A stretch of 64,000 nucleotides of DNA from JAAZGD01 sp034003765 (lineage in GTDB: Bacteria > Bacillota > Clostridia > Peptostreptococcales > Anaerovoracaceae), in the NCBI GenBank assembly GCA_034003765.1, contig JAVEXZ010000008.1, forward strand, positions 1 through 64,000, in the 5' to 3' direction. The position numbers were made by a program, and so were the translations under genes. Each line of letters begins with the position of its first letter. Within the stretch, counting starts at the first letter, position 1. Positions 8,463 through 17,343 of the stretch are shown here, in pieces. Under the pieces are notes generated by a model. The model searched no databases. It was not told the origin of the DNA and saw nothing but the letters and a program-made list of their open reading frames with translations.

Positions 8463-8783
8463 ATGAAAATATTATTTAAAGGAAAACCTAAACGTAAAGG
8501 TTATTCTATGATCATGGGGGGCCTAACCATAATCATGTTGTTTTATTTCAATTATGTTTTGGGTCATAACCCATTCTTGAATTTAAAGGTTCTCATTTTC
8601 ACAGTACTTCTGATAATTTTAGGGTTAACTGGCACAATGTTAGCTCAAATAGTAGAAAATATCAGCTTCTTTGATACGGGAGATAAACTAAAACGCTATA
8701 TCATCTCTGAAAGTGTCAAATGTTCGATTTTACTTATTTGCCTTGTAATAATTTATATAATCCTTGAGGTGATTCTACCATAA
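8463..8783 (+). CDS. Small membrane protein of unknown function
   Basis: 106 residues with a basic N-terminus (KGKPKRKGY) and three predicted membrane segments (about 15-33, 41-62 and 84-104). No motif recognised. The preceding aacgaggag ribosome site lies about nine bases upstream. It follows the previous gene after 19 bp and precedes the next after about 70 bp. Confidence 0.62.
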   Translation: MKILFKGKPKRKGYSMIMGGLTIIMLFYFNYVLGHNPFLNLKVLIFTVLLIILGLTGTMLAQIVENISFFDTGDKLKRYIISESVKCSILLICLVIIYIILEVILP

Positions 8784-8853
8784 GATATAATAGGCAATGC
8801 TAGTTCTAGATAAGTTGAAGTTAATTCTACCACAAAAACCTGGAGGCGGATTG

Positions 8854-9285
8854 ATGGACTCACTAAAAAAAGGCAAGTACATAATAATAGCAATCATAGC
8901 CCTAATAGCAATTAATGATATTTTTGGGCTTTCATTCCTAGCAAGAATATATGTAAATTTAGGGGATATGAAGGCCGCACTAACAATGGGGCTTCAAGAA
9001 TTGGCAAAGGTTCTTATACATTTCTTGTTATTATACTCTATTTATAAAGGCAACTACTGGGCAAAAATCATAATGGCTTCACTCCTTGCTTTTCTTGGTA
9101 TCTCTTACTTATTAGGGGTTCTTTATGGATTAAGTGCTGTTGAGATGTGGTATACAGCTGGCTTAGGCTTATTATATATAGGGATAGCCCTACTACTTTT
9201 TTTCTCTAAGTCAGTAAAAGAGTTTTCCCTGTACCAGAGAGATAAAGCCAAAGGTTCGAATATAAGGAGTGAGGAAGTCGAGTGA
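8854..9285 (+). CDS. Four-helix membrane protein of unknown function
   Basis: 143 residues from the ATG at 8854, chosen because ggaggcgg lies directly before it; an upstream ATG at 8797 in the same frame has no such site. There are four hydrophobic segments (about 10-30, 40-62, 72-92 and 97-120) and a charged C-terminal tail. No catalytic motif is visible. It sits between another small membrane protein and a lipoprotein in the same operon-like set. Confidence 0.65.
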   Translation: MDSLKKGKYIIIAIIALIAINDIFGLSFLARIYVNLGDMKAALTMGLQELAKVLIHFLLLYSIYKGNYWAKIIMASLLAFLGISYLLGVLYGLSAVEMWYTAGLGLLYIGIALLLFFSKSVKEFSLYQRDKAKGSNIRSEEVE

Positions 9286-9320
9286 AATTTATAATTAAAT
9301 TCAAGAGGGGGTAGTGAAAG

Positions 9321-9974
9321 ATGTTAAATGTACAAACTAAAAGAAGGGTTATATTTCCACTGGTGCTAATAATTGTCCTCGCTCTTAGCATGATTGTTTT
9401 AGTTGCCTGTGATAATCAAGAACAAGTAGGACCAACACCATTAACTGAAGAGGAGCTTATGTATTTTAATGAGGATTCATTTTTTAATGGAGAGGATATT
9501 AATATTCGCAATCAGTTTTTGAGCTCTCTGTACAGTGAAGCTGGAGACATTGACCTATTTGAATTGTTTTATATTGGTAGTGGAATTGATGAAAGTTTAA
9601 CAGAGGAAGAACTGAAAACGGTTATGGCAAAAGATAACATGACAGGCACTATTGAAGACATTCCGTGTCCATGTGAAAAAAACAGTAGGTCAAGTATAGA
9701 CAAAATACTTAAAGAGCATATGGGAATAACTCTTGCTGACACAAATGAAGTTGGATTAGATCACTTTACATATCTTTCTGAACATGATGCTTACTATCAT
9801 TTTCATGGTGATACAAACTACAGAACAAACATAAGTTTTTCCAGTGGAGAAGGTGAGGACAATCTAGTTAGACTCTTCTACAATGATACTTTTTTTAGTG
9901 ATGGAAACAAGGTACTTACTTTAAAAGAGGTAAATGGCGAGTATCTATTTGTTTCAAATGAAAAGGTTGAATAA
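9321..9974 (+). CDS. Lipoprotein of unknown function
   Basis: 217 residues. A type II signal is clear: basic TKRR, a hydrophobic core and the lipobox LVAC with Cys30 as the lipidation site. The mature part begins with an acidic linker, then FNEDSFF and a segment NQFLSSLYSEAGDIDLFELFY that I associate with a widespread but uncharacterised group of clostridial lipoproteins. A CPC motif occurs at IPCPCEKN. It would be anchored on the outer face of the membrane. Last gene of the cluster; a T-less hairpin (TAGGGATCT / AGAAGTCCCTA) follows at about 9992-10029. Confidence 0.75.
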   Translation: MLNVQTKRRVIFPLVLIIVLALSMIVLVACDNQEQVGPTPLTEEELMYFNEDSFFNGEDINIRNQFLSSLYSEAGDIDLFELFYIGSGIDESLTEEELKTVMAKDNMTGTIEDIPCPCEKNSRSSIDKILKEHMGITLADTNEVGLDHFTYLSEHDAYYHFHGDTNYRTNISFSSGEGEDNLVRLFYNDTFFSDGNKVLTLKEVNGEYLFVSNEKVE

Positions 9975-10031
9975 TATAACTTAATGGTTGTATAGGGATC
10001 TAAAAGCTGCTGGACCTAGAAGTCCCTAACC

Positions 10032-10061
10032 TTGATAAAAAGCCCTTGTTTATGTTATAAT
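10032..10061 (+). promoter_or_regulatory. Predicted sigma-A promoter before the tmk region
   Basis: TTGATA, an 18-base spacer, then a perfect TATAAT. It lies about 55 bp before the 35-residue peptide gene and could drive that gene and tmk-holB-ricT-trmN6. Confidence 0.6.
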
Positions 10062-10115
10062 TACTTGTTGAATCGCGAAAAAACATATAAGGCTTAATGG
10101 GAGGCGGGAATTAAA

Positions 10116-10223
10116 ATGATGGTACTTAAAATTATATTCGTTGCCCTACTTTGTCTCCCCCTTGCCTATGTTTCCCTTATTCTCCTGACTAAGCTTATGA
10201 ACCAAGTTCTTGGAAAAAAATAG
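10116..10223 (+). CDS. 35-residue single-pass membrane peptide
   Basis: A short ORF starting with two ATG codons, preceded by gggaggcggg at an eight-base spacing, which is one of the better ribosome sites here. The peptide has one hydrophobic span (IIFVALLCLPLAYVSLILL) with a Cys and a Pro in it, and a short polar tail ending LGKK. A promoter lies 55 bp upstream. It lies between a lipoprotein gene and tmk. The site, span and promoter argue for a true small protein; function is unknown. Confidence 0.62.
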   Translation: MMVLKIIFVALLCLPLAYVSLILLTKLMNQVLGKK

Positions 10224-10248
10224 GCGCAATAATAGCACATAAAGATCT

Positions 10249-10402
10249 AAAGAAGATATTTGGAGAGACCTAGGTAACTTTCAATTAGCAAAAGAGACTC
10301 GGGTAGAAAAGGCGAACTTATAGTAGGCAAAATATTTGGCGAGACACGACTAACTTGACATGGGCAAAATATAATCGGAGAAACAGCTAAATTATGATAA
10401 AT
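10249..10402. repeat. Degenerate repeats of about 38 bp before tmk
   Basis: Four loosely similar units beginning near 10249, 10288, 10327 and 10364. Three start GCAAAA, and most contain a GAGAC or GAAAC element followed by a TAACTT-like element. The last unit runs into the tmk start codon. Similarity is weak, so this is a tentative repeat call. Nothing else is seen in the 10224-10393 gap. Confidence 0.4.
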
Positions 10403-11038
10403 AAAAGAAATGATAGCGGGATTTTTATTTCTATGGAGGGGCCAGATGGATCGGGTAAATCCACCCAAACTAAGCTTCTTTATGAACACCTAAAAGAATC
10501 AGGATATGACGTCCTCCTCACAAGGGAACCTGGGGGGACTTTTGTTGGTGAAAAAATCAGAGCCATTATCTTGGACAAGGACCACCATGAAATGGGAGAC
10601 AGAACAGAGTCTCTACTTTTTGCTGGGGCAAGAGCCCAGCATGTAGATCAAGTTATCAAACCTGCTTTAGAAGCAGGTCGAATTGTTGTTTGTGACAGGT
10701 TCATAGATTCCAGCATAGTTTATCAGGGTTATGGAAGAGGCCTTGGAGATTCAGTGCGAGCTATTAATGAGTATGCCATAGATGGTTGCTTGCCCGACAG
10801 AACATTACTACTTTTAGTTGACCCAAAGACAGGGATAGACCGTATCGCAAAAAAAGACCAGGACAGACTGGAGCTATTGGACATATCCTTTCATGAAAGG
10901 GTATACCAAGGATATCTTGAGCTTATGGGCCTTTATCCAGAGCGGATTGTTGCAATAGATGGAGAAGCTAGCGTTGATAAAATTGCAATGGAAGTACGTA
11001 AAGAGGTCGATTTGTTGTTACTTGAGCGAGGGAAATAA
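10394..11038 (+). CDS. tmk: Thymidylate kinase
   Basis: 214 residues. It phosphorylates dTMP to dTDP. The P-loop is EGPDGSGKST at 15-24, then TREPGGT (dTMP-binding Arg), the DRF motif in VVCDRFIDSS and the lid region KTGIDRIAKKDQDR. The ATG at 10394 gives a short normal N-terminus; the ribosome site cggag is a little distant. It is followed by holB after one base, the classic tmk-holB pairing in Firmicutes. Confidence 0.95.
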   Translation: MINKRNDSGIFISMEGPDGSGKSTQTKLLYEHLKESGYDVLLTREPGGTFVGEKIRAIILDKDHHEMGDRTESLLFAGARAQHVDQVIKPALEAGRIVVCDRFIDSSIVYQGYGRGLGDSVRAINEYAIDGCLPDRTLLLLVDPKTGIDRIAKKDQDRLELLDISFHERVYQGYLELMGLYPERIVAIDGEASVDKIAMEVRKEVDLLLLERGK

Positions 11039-11039
11039 T

Positions 11040-11867
11040 ATGTTGCTAATGGATTTTCCCCTTAACCAAAAGATTCTTGTAAAACTATCTACATGGGCAG
11101 CTACTGATCGTGTGTCTCATGCATATATTTTTCAAGGGGATGGAAGAATGGATAAGTTGCTTTTAGCTAAGGCTTTTGCCAAAGCCGTCCTATGCAAAAA
11201 CAAACCTGGCAAAGGATGTTTAGAATGCCAAACTTGTAGGAAAATTGATGGTGATAATTACGAAGACCTACACTTTGTTGAAATTGGAGGACCTTCTCTT
11301 CGGGATAGGGAAATAAGCGAGCTCTTGGTAAACCTGAAAACAAAACCCATTGGGGGAGATAGAAATATAGCTCTTATTGATAGAGCAGATACAATGACTG
11401 TATTTGCTCAAAACAGATTACTAAAAATATTAGAAGAGCCAAACCCGGGGACTATTATTATTCTCCTATCAGAAAATGCGGAAAGGCTTGTTTCTACTAT
11501 TAGATCCCGCTGTGTTCTGGTGGCTTTTGAAAGGTGTGACAGGTCATTTGACTCCGAAACAGGAGCTATGGCTAGAGACCTAGCAAGTATTCTTGATGGG
11601 GCCGGGACATTCAAGGAGGCTAGAAGTGTAGTAGAAGTCTTGTTTAAGGACAAAGATAATGGAAGAAAGAGAAGCTTGGAGCTTCTTGATTATCTTCAAA
11701 TATATTATGCTGATCGACTAAGAGATGATGGGATGGATCAAAGAGGGATGCCTCTTGAAGGTGTAATATTTGCTCTAGAAAAAATTGAAAAAGCAAGAAT
11801 ATCAATAGAAAAAAATGGTAGTTTTACCTATGCCTTAAAGAATATGTTGTTGGAAATCGGAGGATAA
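11040..11867 (+). CDS. holB: DNA polymerase III delta' subunit
   Basis: 275 residues from ATG at 11040, directly after the tmk stop (cgagggaaataATG); the in-frame upstream extension lies wholly within tmk and is not used. It is a clamp-loader subunit. The Zn module has four Cys in CKNKPGKGCLECQTC. The P-loop position reads GDGRMDK, i.e. no functional Walker A, as expected for delta' rather than DnaX. The SRC motif is present (STIRSRC), which supplies the arginine finger. NRLLKILEEP is also conserved. Confidence 0.92.
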   Translation: MLLMDFPLNQKILVKLSTWAATDRVSHAYIFQGDGRMDKLLLAKAFAKAVLCKNKPGKGCLECQTCRKIDGDNYEDLHFVEIGGPSLRDREISELLVNLKTKPIGGDRNIALIDRADTMTVFAQNRLLKILEEPNPGTIIILLSENAERLVSTIRSRCVLVAFERCDRSFDSETGAMARDLASILDGAGTFKEARSVVEVLFKDKDNGRKRSLELLDYLQIYYADRLRDDGMDQRGMPLEGVIFALEKIEKARISIEKNGSFTYALKNMLLEIGG

Positions 11868-11870
11868 AAG

Positions 11871-12791
11871 ATGGTTAATGTAGCGGGTATTAAATTTAAG
11901 AACGCTGGCAAAGTATATTATTTCGATCCTAATGGAATGATGGTGGAACATGGCTCACTAGTGATTGTGGAAACAGCAAGAGGGCTAGAGCTTGGTACAG
12001 TTCATGGTCTAGCGGATGTAGAAGAGTCCGAGATTGTTCCTCCTCTAAAACCAATCGTAAGAATGGCTGGAGAAGAGGATATAAAAAGACATCAAGAAAA
12101 TTTAGAGAAAAAAGAAAAGACTCTTCGTCAATGCCAAGAAAAAGTGGATAAGCATTCCTTGGAAATGAAGCTAATTGATGTTGAGTACACATTTGACAAC
12201 AGTAAAGTTATTTTTTACTTCACATCAGAAGGTAGGGTTGATTTTAGAGAGCTAGTAAAGGACTTGGCTTCAGTATTTAAAATGCGAATAGAGCTTAGAC
12301 AAATCGGGGTAAGGGATGAAGCAAAGATGATGGGTGGAATTGGAACCTGCGGTAAAAGCCTTTGTTGTAGTACATGGCTTGCCGAATTTGAACCAGTTTC
12401 AATTAAGATGGCTAAAGTGCAGAATCTATCCTTAAATCCCGCAAAGATATCAGGAATTTGTGGAAGGCTAATGTGTTGCCTTAAGTATGAGAATGATGTG
12501 TATTTGAGGTTGAGAAAAGGAATGCCCGACCCTGGCGAGTTTATAAAAACGAAGGAGGGAATGGCCAAGGTTATGGATGTTAACCTTTTTGAGGAAACCA
12601 TAAAAGCCCGACTTCTACTAGATGAAAAAGATGAGCGGGGGGAGCAAAAGTTGGCCCAAGATGCTCACTATTATAAAAAAGAAGAAATTGAAAGACTTCC
12701 TAAAAACAAAGACAAGCAGAAAACTAAGCCTTTTATAGATGAAATCCCTGAAGATTTACACCATGACCTAGGCAAACTCTTAAAGGACTAA
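11871..12791 (+). CDS. ricT: RicT/YaaT (PSP1 domain) RNase Y-associated protein
   Basis: 306 residues with the PSP1 domain. Conserved Cys clusters GTCGKSLCCSTWL and SGICGRLMCCLKYE are present; in Bacillus such cysteines take part in iron-sulfur binding by the RicA-RicF-RicT complex, which modulates RNase Y cleavage and development. The start is ATG at 11871, three bases after the holB stop and preceded by cggagg. The gene order tmk-holB-ricT is standard in Firmicutes. The C-terminal 40 residues are Lys-rich and variable. Confidence 0.92.
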   Translation: MVNVAGIKFKNAGKVYYFDPNGMMVEHGSLVIVETARGLELGTVHGLADVEESEIVPPLKPIVRMAGEEDIKRHQENLEKKEKTLRQCQEKVDKHSLEMKLIDVEYTFDNSKVIFYFTSEGRVDFRELVKDLASVFKMRIELRQIGVRDEAKMMGGIGTCGKSLCCSTWLAEFEPVSIKMAKVQNLSLNPAKISGICGRLMCCLKYENDVYLRLRKGMPDPGEFIKTKEGMAKVMDVNLFEETIKARLLLDEKDERGEQKLAQDAHYYKKEEIERLPKNKDKQKTKPFIDEIPEDLHHDLGKLLKD

Positions 12792-12795
12792 GTTA

Positions 12796-13629
12796 GTGAC
12801 AAAAGAAAATGAAATCTTCATTGAAAAAACTGAAGATAGAGTGAATGAAAAGGGAATCCAGCTTGTAAATTTAGGTGAAAGAATTGACCGAATTGGTTTT
12901 GGAAATCTTAGCATTATCCAATTGCCAAAGGATTTTTGTTATGGAATAGATGCTGTAATTCTTGGTGATTTTGCAGCCAAGCTTGTTCTTGGAAAAGGCC
13001 TTAAACAGAAATCTCAGGTTAAAAGGCTTATGGACCTTGGAACAGGAACTGGTATTATACCCTTGATCCTAAGCCACAAAACTGAAATCCCAGAAATCTA
13101 TGGATTAGAGGTTCAAGAGGATTCTGTGGACCGAGGGCAAAGAACTATGGAGCTAAACTGTCTAGATGATAGAGTAAAGATTCTTCGAGGAGATGTATCG
13201 AACTTTTTGAATACTGATATAAAGGGGATGAAAGGCACTTTTGATATGGTTGTTAGCAATCCCCCCTATGTGGCTTTTGCTAGTGGAATCAAGAATGCAA
13301 ATGCCCCCAAGCATATTGCAAGGCAGGAAACCACAGCAAGTCTAGATGATTTTGTGAAGGCGGGAGCTGAATTATTAAGAGACAAGGGGCATTTCCTTAT
13401 GGTCCACAGGCCTTCCCGTCTTGCAGAACTCGTTTTTTCAATGAAAACCCAAGGGATAGAACCAAAAACCCTAAGATTTGTAAGCCCTATGGAGGATAAG
13501 CCTCCAAACATCCTCCTGATTCACGGCATTAAAAATGGGGGAAGTGAGTTGGAAGTGATGAGCCCATTGATAGTCTACCAATCGGGCTCGGTATATTCTG
13601 AAGAGATTCAAAATATCTATGAGCGATAA
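12796..13629 (+). CDS. trmN6: tRNA1(Val) (adenine-37-N6)-methyltransferase-like protein
   Basis: 277 residues, GTG start at 12796 close behind ricT. Motif I reads MDLGTGTGIIPL and the catalytic N6-adenine motif NPPY occurs in VVSNPPYVA. The N-terminal FCYGIDAVILGDFA segment matches the YabB/TrmN6 family (usual GIDAVLLA). It would use S-adenosylmethionine to modify tRNA. In Bacillus the homologue yabB also follows yaaT. Substrate is inferred from the family. Confidence 0.88.
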   Translation: MTKENEIFIEKTEDRVNEKGIQLVNLGERIDRIGFGNLSIIQLPKDFCYGIDAVILGDFAAKLVLGKGLKQKSQVKRLMDLGTGTGIIPLILSHKTEIPEIYGLEVQEDSVDRGQRTMELNCLDDRVKILRGDVSNFLNTDIKGMKGTFDMVVSNPPYVAFASGIKNANAPKHIARQETTASLDDFVKAGAELLRDKGHFLMVHRPSRLAELVFSMKTQGIEPKTLRFVSPMEDKPPNILLIHGIKNGGSELEVMSPLIVYQSGSVYSEEIQNIYER

Positions 13630-13755
13630 AATATTTCATCTGCAATATGCTTGGACAAATAGCCGTGGACAATAAAAAAGGTGTTGAATTATCCTAAGCC
13701 TTAGGGGATAATGAAAGAGAGTGTACGTAACTGTTACCCTTATGGAGGTGTTCTT

Positions 13756-14082
13756 ATGTCTGTAGAAATTACCCTGACCCTAAAAGACATTATGTGGTTT
13801 TTGATTGGGATTGGTGCCATAATTCTAATTATTTATTTGGTTGTATTGTTGAAAAACCTTCTGCAAACTGTCAAAAAAACCAATCAAATTCTTGATGATA
13901 CTAGTGTTGTTACTAACATTACAGCCACCAGAGCTACAGAAGTAAATGGTGCAGTATCTGATTTGGTCGTCTCCTTAGGAGCTGTTGCAAATAGTTTCAA
14001 GGGGAACCAGAGTTTTATGTCGGCAATCTCCACTTTGGTTAATGCTGTAGGGTCTTTAAAAAGCCTGTTGAGAGATAAGTAA
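13756..14082 (+). CDS. DUF948-like membrane-anchored protein
   Basis: 108 residues from the ATG at 13756, set by the site ggaggtg; 15 further in-frame codons upstream are probably not used. A single membrane helix (about 10-33) is followed by an amphipathic region (KKTNQILDDTSVVTNITATRA). This layout matches YtxG/DUF948-type proteins linked to cell-envelope stress in Firmicutes, but the match is by layout only. murA follows after 14 bp. Confidence 0.62.
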   Translation: MSVEITLTLKDIMWFLIGIGAIILIIYLVVLLKNLLQTVKKTNQILDDTSVVTNITATRATEVNGAVSDLVVSLGAVANSFKGNQSFMSAISTLVNAVGSLKSLLRDK

Positions 14083-14096
14083 GAGGTATTTAATAA

Positions 14097-15365
14097 TTGT
14101 CAAAATATGTAGTCGAAGGAAGTGGGCCCTTAATGGGCGAAGTTGAAATTAGTGGATCAAAAAATGCGGTGTTGCCCATTATGGCCGCCGCTATTTTAAG
14201 CCAAGGTAAGTGCGAAATATTGGAAGTCCCTATGCTAAAAGATGTTCAGGTTATGTGCAGTCTTTTAAGAAGTGTTGGAGCAGTGGTAACGGAAGATTAC
14301 CCCAATAAGAGGGTAGTAATTGAACCATCACCCCTGCCAAACAGCGAAGCCCCCTTGGAGTTGGTAAATAAGATGAGAGCATCTGTTCTTATTATGGGAC
14401 CACTTCTAGCTAGAACTGGCCGGGCCAAAATGCCATTACCTGGTGGTTGTGCCATAGGAGAAAGACCAATCAATCTTCACCTAAAAGGATTTGAAGCATT
14501 GGGAGGAGATGTAGTCAGAGGCTTTGACTTTGTTGAAGCAAGTGCTAAAAAGCTTATTGGAGCTACCATATACTTAGACTTTCCAAGTGTTGGAGCCACA
14601 GAAAACATCATGATGGCAGCAGCCCTTTGCGAAGGGGTGACTATAATAGAGAATGTGGCCGAAGAACCTGAGATTGTAGATCTGGCAAACTTTCTCAACA
14701 AAATGGGTGCGAAAATTAAGGGGGCTGGTACGGATACAATTAAAATTGAGGGTGTTGAAAGCCTTACGGGAGCAGTCCACCAAGTTATACCAGATCGAGT
14801 TGAAGCGGGAACCTTTATGGTTGCAGCGGCTGTAACTCGAGGTAACCTTACAATTAAGAATGCCGTATCTAGCCATGTAAAACCTATTATAGCAAAGCTA
14901 AAGGAATGTGGAGTTGAAGTAGAAGTTAGGGAAGATGAAGACATCATTGTAGTTCGAGCCGATGTTTTACCATTAGTTCCATCCGACGTAAAAACTCTTC
15001 CATATCCTGGATTTCCCACGGATATGCAGCCTCAATTTATGGCACTACTGGCTACCATTTCAGGAACATCAGAGGTGGTAGAAACAGTATTTGAAAATCG
15101 ATTTATGCATGTACGTGAGATGAATCGAATGGGAGCAGATATACAAACAGATGGAAGGACTGCAATTCTAAAAGGTGGAAGACCTTTGATAGGAACCACA
15201 GTTATGGCTACAGATCTAAGAGCAGGAGCAGCTATGGTTTTGGCAGCATTAGCCTCAGAAGGAACAACCACTGTTAATGAGATATTTCATATTGAAAGAG
15301 GGTATTCCAATTTCACAGAAAAGTTGTCCAGTTTAGGTGCTGTTATTAAGCGAGTGGAGGATTAG
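14097..15365 (+). CDS. murA: UDP-N-acetylglucosamine 1-carboxyvinyltransferase
   Basis: 422 residues, TTG start at 14097 preceded by agaggta. First committed step of peptidoglycan synthesis, transferring enolpyruvate from PEP. The N-terminus has the substrate-binding SGSKNAVLPIMAAAIL (Lys22, Asn23), and the catalytic Cys is present in LPGGCAIGERPI, so the protein should be fosfomycin sensitive. VGATENIMMAA and PTDMQPQFMALL are further family motifs. Clostridia often have two MurA paralogues; only this one is in the window. Confidence 0.96.
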   Translation: MSKYVVEGSGPLMGEVEISGSKNAVLPIMAAAILSQGKCEILEVPMLKDVQVMCSLLRSVGAVVTEDYPNKRVVIEPSPLPNSEAPLELVNKMRASVLIMGPLLARTGRAKMPLPGGCAIGERPINLHLKGFEALGGDVVRGFDFVEASAKKLIGATIYLDFPSVGATENIMMAAALCEGVTIIENVAEEPEIVDLANFLNKMGAKIKGAGTDTIKIEGVESLTGAVHQVIPDRVEAGTFMVAAAVTRGNLTIKNAVSSHVKPIIAKLKECGVEVEVREDEDIIVVRADVLPLVPSDVKTLPYPGFPTDMQPQFMALLATISGTSEVVETVFENRFMHVREMNRMGADIQTDGRTAILKGGRPLIGTTVMATDLRAGAAMVLAALASEGTTTVNEIFHIERGYSNFTEKLSSLGAVIKRVED

Positions 15366-15385
15366 CAAATCTAGGGAGGCTTGAA

Positions 15386-17332
15386 ATGGTAGATGAAAAA
15401 TTTTTGCGACTTTTAGCTAAGGATTATCCCAACAAAAAAAAGGCTTCAGCTGAAATAATTAATCTTAGAGCAATTTTAGCACTGCCAAAGGGAACTGAAT
15501 ATTTTCTTTCTGATTTACATGGTGAGCATGAAGCCTTTGTCCATATGATAAAAAGTGCTTCTGGAGTTATTCGTTCCAAGATTGATGAGATATTTTCCCA
15601 AGAGCTTTCTGAAGAAGAAAGAGATAGGCTTTCTTCACTAGTTTATAACGCAGAAGCCGAAATTAAAAGAGTAAAGAAGAGTGAAATAGACTATGAGGCC
15701 TGGTGCAAACAAAATATCTTTCATTTAACAGAAATATTAAGATCCGTATCCACAAAATACACTCGTTCCAAAGTGCGCAAAAGAATGCCCAAGGATGCTG
15801 ATTATATTATGGACGAACTTCTTCATGCAGAAGACGAAGCCAACAAAGCTCACTATTACGGAGAAATAATAAACTCATTAATTGAAACAGAAATGGCAAC
15901 TGAATTCATAATAAATATGACGGATACCATTAGCAGGTTGGCGGTAGATCAACTACATATTATTGGGGATATTTACGATAGGGGTTCTCACCCAGATGAA
16001 ATAATGGATTTCCTCATGGATTTTCATAATGTTGATGTTCAATGGGGCAACCATGATATCGTGTGGATGGGAGCCGCTACTGGCAACTGGGCTTGTATAA
16101 CCAACGTAATAAGAATGAATATAAGCTACAATAACTTTGATATGCTAGAAACAGGTTATGGCATTAACTTGCGACCACTAGCAGTCTTTGCACAAGAAAC
16201 CTATAGAGATGATCCATGCAATTCTTTTAAGCCTCATATATTTGAAACCAACCAGTTTGATCCCGTCACAGAAGAACTAGCTGCAAAGATGCATAAGGCT
16301 ATTGCTATTTGTCAATTCAAGGTTGAAGGCCAAAGAATTATGGCTCATCCAGAGTATGAACTTGATGGAAGGCTTTTGCTAGACAAGTTGGATTTGAAAA
16401 ATGCTACTATTAACATTAGAGGTAAGGAGTATCCTTTGCGGGACACCTACTTCCCCACTATTGATCCTGAGGACCCATACAAACTATCATATGAGGAACG
16501 GGAGCTTTTAAATACCTTGGAAGCATCTTTTCTCCGAAGTGAACGGCTTCAAAAGCATATAAGGTTTTTATATAGTCATGGCTCTATGTACAAAGTTGTT
16601 AATGGAAATCTTCTCTACCATGGCTGTATTCCCATGACGGAGGATGGAGAATTTCAAATGTGTACTATCAATGGTGTGACAACGTCTGGCCGAGCATGCT
16701 TAGACTATATAGATGACCAAGTGAGAAAAGCCTACTTTAACCCAGATGAATCCGAGGAAATTGGCAGATCAGGAGACCTTATGTGGTATTTATGGTTAGG
16801 GCAAAAGTCTCCTTTGTTTGGAAAAGATCAAATGACCACATTTGAAAGATGTTTCGTGGAAGACAAGGCTACCCACAAAGAAGTAACGGTTCCATATTAC
16901 TCCTTGATTGATCGCCGTGATATTTGTGAGAAGATTCTTGAAGAGTTTGGACTTACTTCACAGCATTCTCACATATTAAATGGCCACGTTCCAGTAAAGG
17001 TTAAGGATGGAGGGACCCCAGTACGTGGTCAAGGTCGTATGTTTATTATTGACGGAGGAATATCAAAGGCCTATCAGAAGACAACAGGAATCGCTGGTTA
17101 TACATTTATATTTAATTCTAGATTCATGGCTTTGGCAGAACATAGCCCATATTCTCCCCTTATGCCTGATGGGAGTCAGGAATTTAAGGCTCCAGCACTT
17201 AGAACAGTTGAAATGCTTTATAAAAGAATGACAGTTAAGGACACTGACATTGGCAAGGACCTATTAATCCAAATAGAGGAACTGCAGGCTTTGGTTTTGG
17301 CATATAAAAAAGGAATTATAAAAGAAAGTTGA
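15386..17332 (+). CDS. fbp: Fructose-1,6-bisphosphatase, class III
   Basis: 648 residues, typical of the large class III enzymes restricted to Firmicutes and relatives. The metallophosphatase motifs are LSDLHGEHEAF near 46, IIGDIYDRGSH near 193 and WGNHDIVWMGA near 213, with LNGHVPVK and IDGGISKAYQ towards the end. It dephosphorylates fructose-1,6-bisphosphate in gluconeogenesis and supplies hexose phosphates. Start ATG at 15386, preceded by agggagg, 20 bp after murA. Confidence 0.95.
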   Translation: MVDEKFLRLLAKDYPNKKKASAEIINLRAILALPKGTEYFLSDLHGEHEAFVHMIKSASGVIRSKIDEIFSQELSEEERDRLSSLVYNAEAEIKRVKKSEIDYEAWCKQNIFHLTEILRSVSTKYTRSKVRKRMPKDADYIMDELLHAEDEANKAHYYGEIINSLIETEMATEFIINMTDTISRLAVDQLHIIGDIYDRGSHPDEIMDFLMDFHNVDVQWGNHDIVWMGAATGNWACITNVIRMNISYNNFDMLETGYGINLRPLAVFAQETYRDDPCNSFKPHIFETNQFDPVTEELAAKMHKAIAICQFKVEGQRIMAHPEYELDGRLLLDKLDLKNATINIRGKEYPLRDTYFPTIDPEDPYKLSYEERELLNTLEASFLRSERLQKHIRFLYSHGSMYKVVNGNLLYHGCIPMTEDGEFQMCTINGVTTSGRACLDYIDDQVRKAYFNPDESEEIGRSGDLMWYLWLGQKSPLFGKDQMTTFERCFVEDKATHKEVTVPYYSLIDRRDICEKILEEFGLTSQHSHILNGHVPVKVKDGGTPVRGQGRMFIIDGGISKAYQKTTGIAGYTFIFNSRFMALAEHSPYSPLMPDGSQEFKAPALRTVEMLYKRMTVKDTDIGKDLLIQIEELQALVLAYKKGIIKES

Positions 17333-17343
17333 TAAGGTGATTT

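Noticed and set aside
10959..11039. N-terminal extension of holB
   Set aside because: It would lie wholly inside tmk; the ATG at 11040 gives the normal delta' start.
14477..15019. 180-residue antisense ORF within murA
   Set aside because: It is a shadow of the murA reading frame with low-complexity Ser/Thr composition and no ribosome site.
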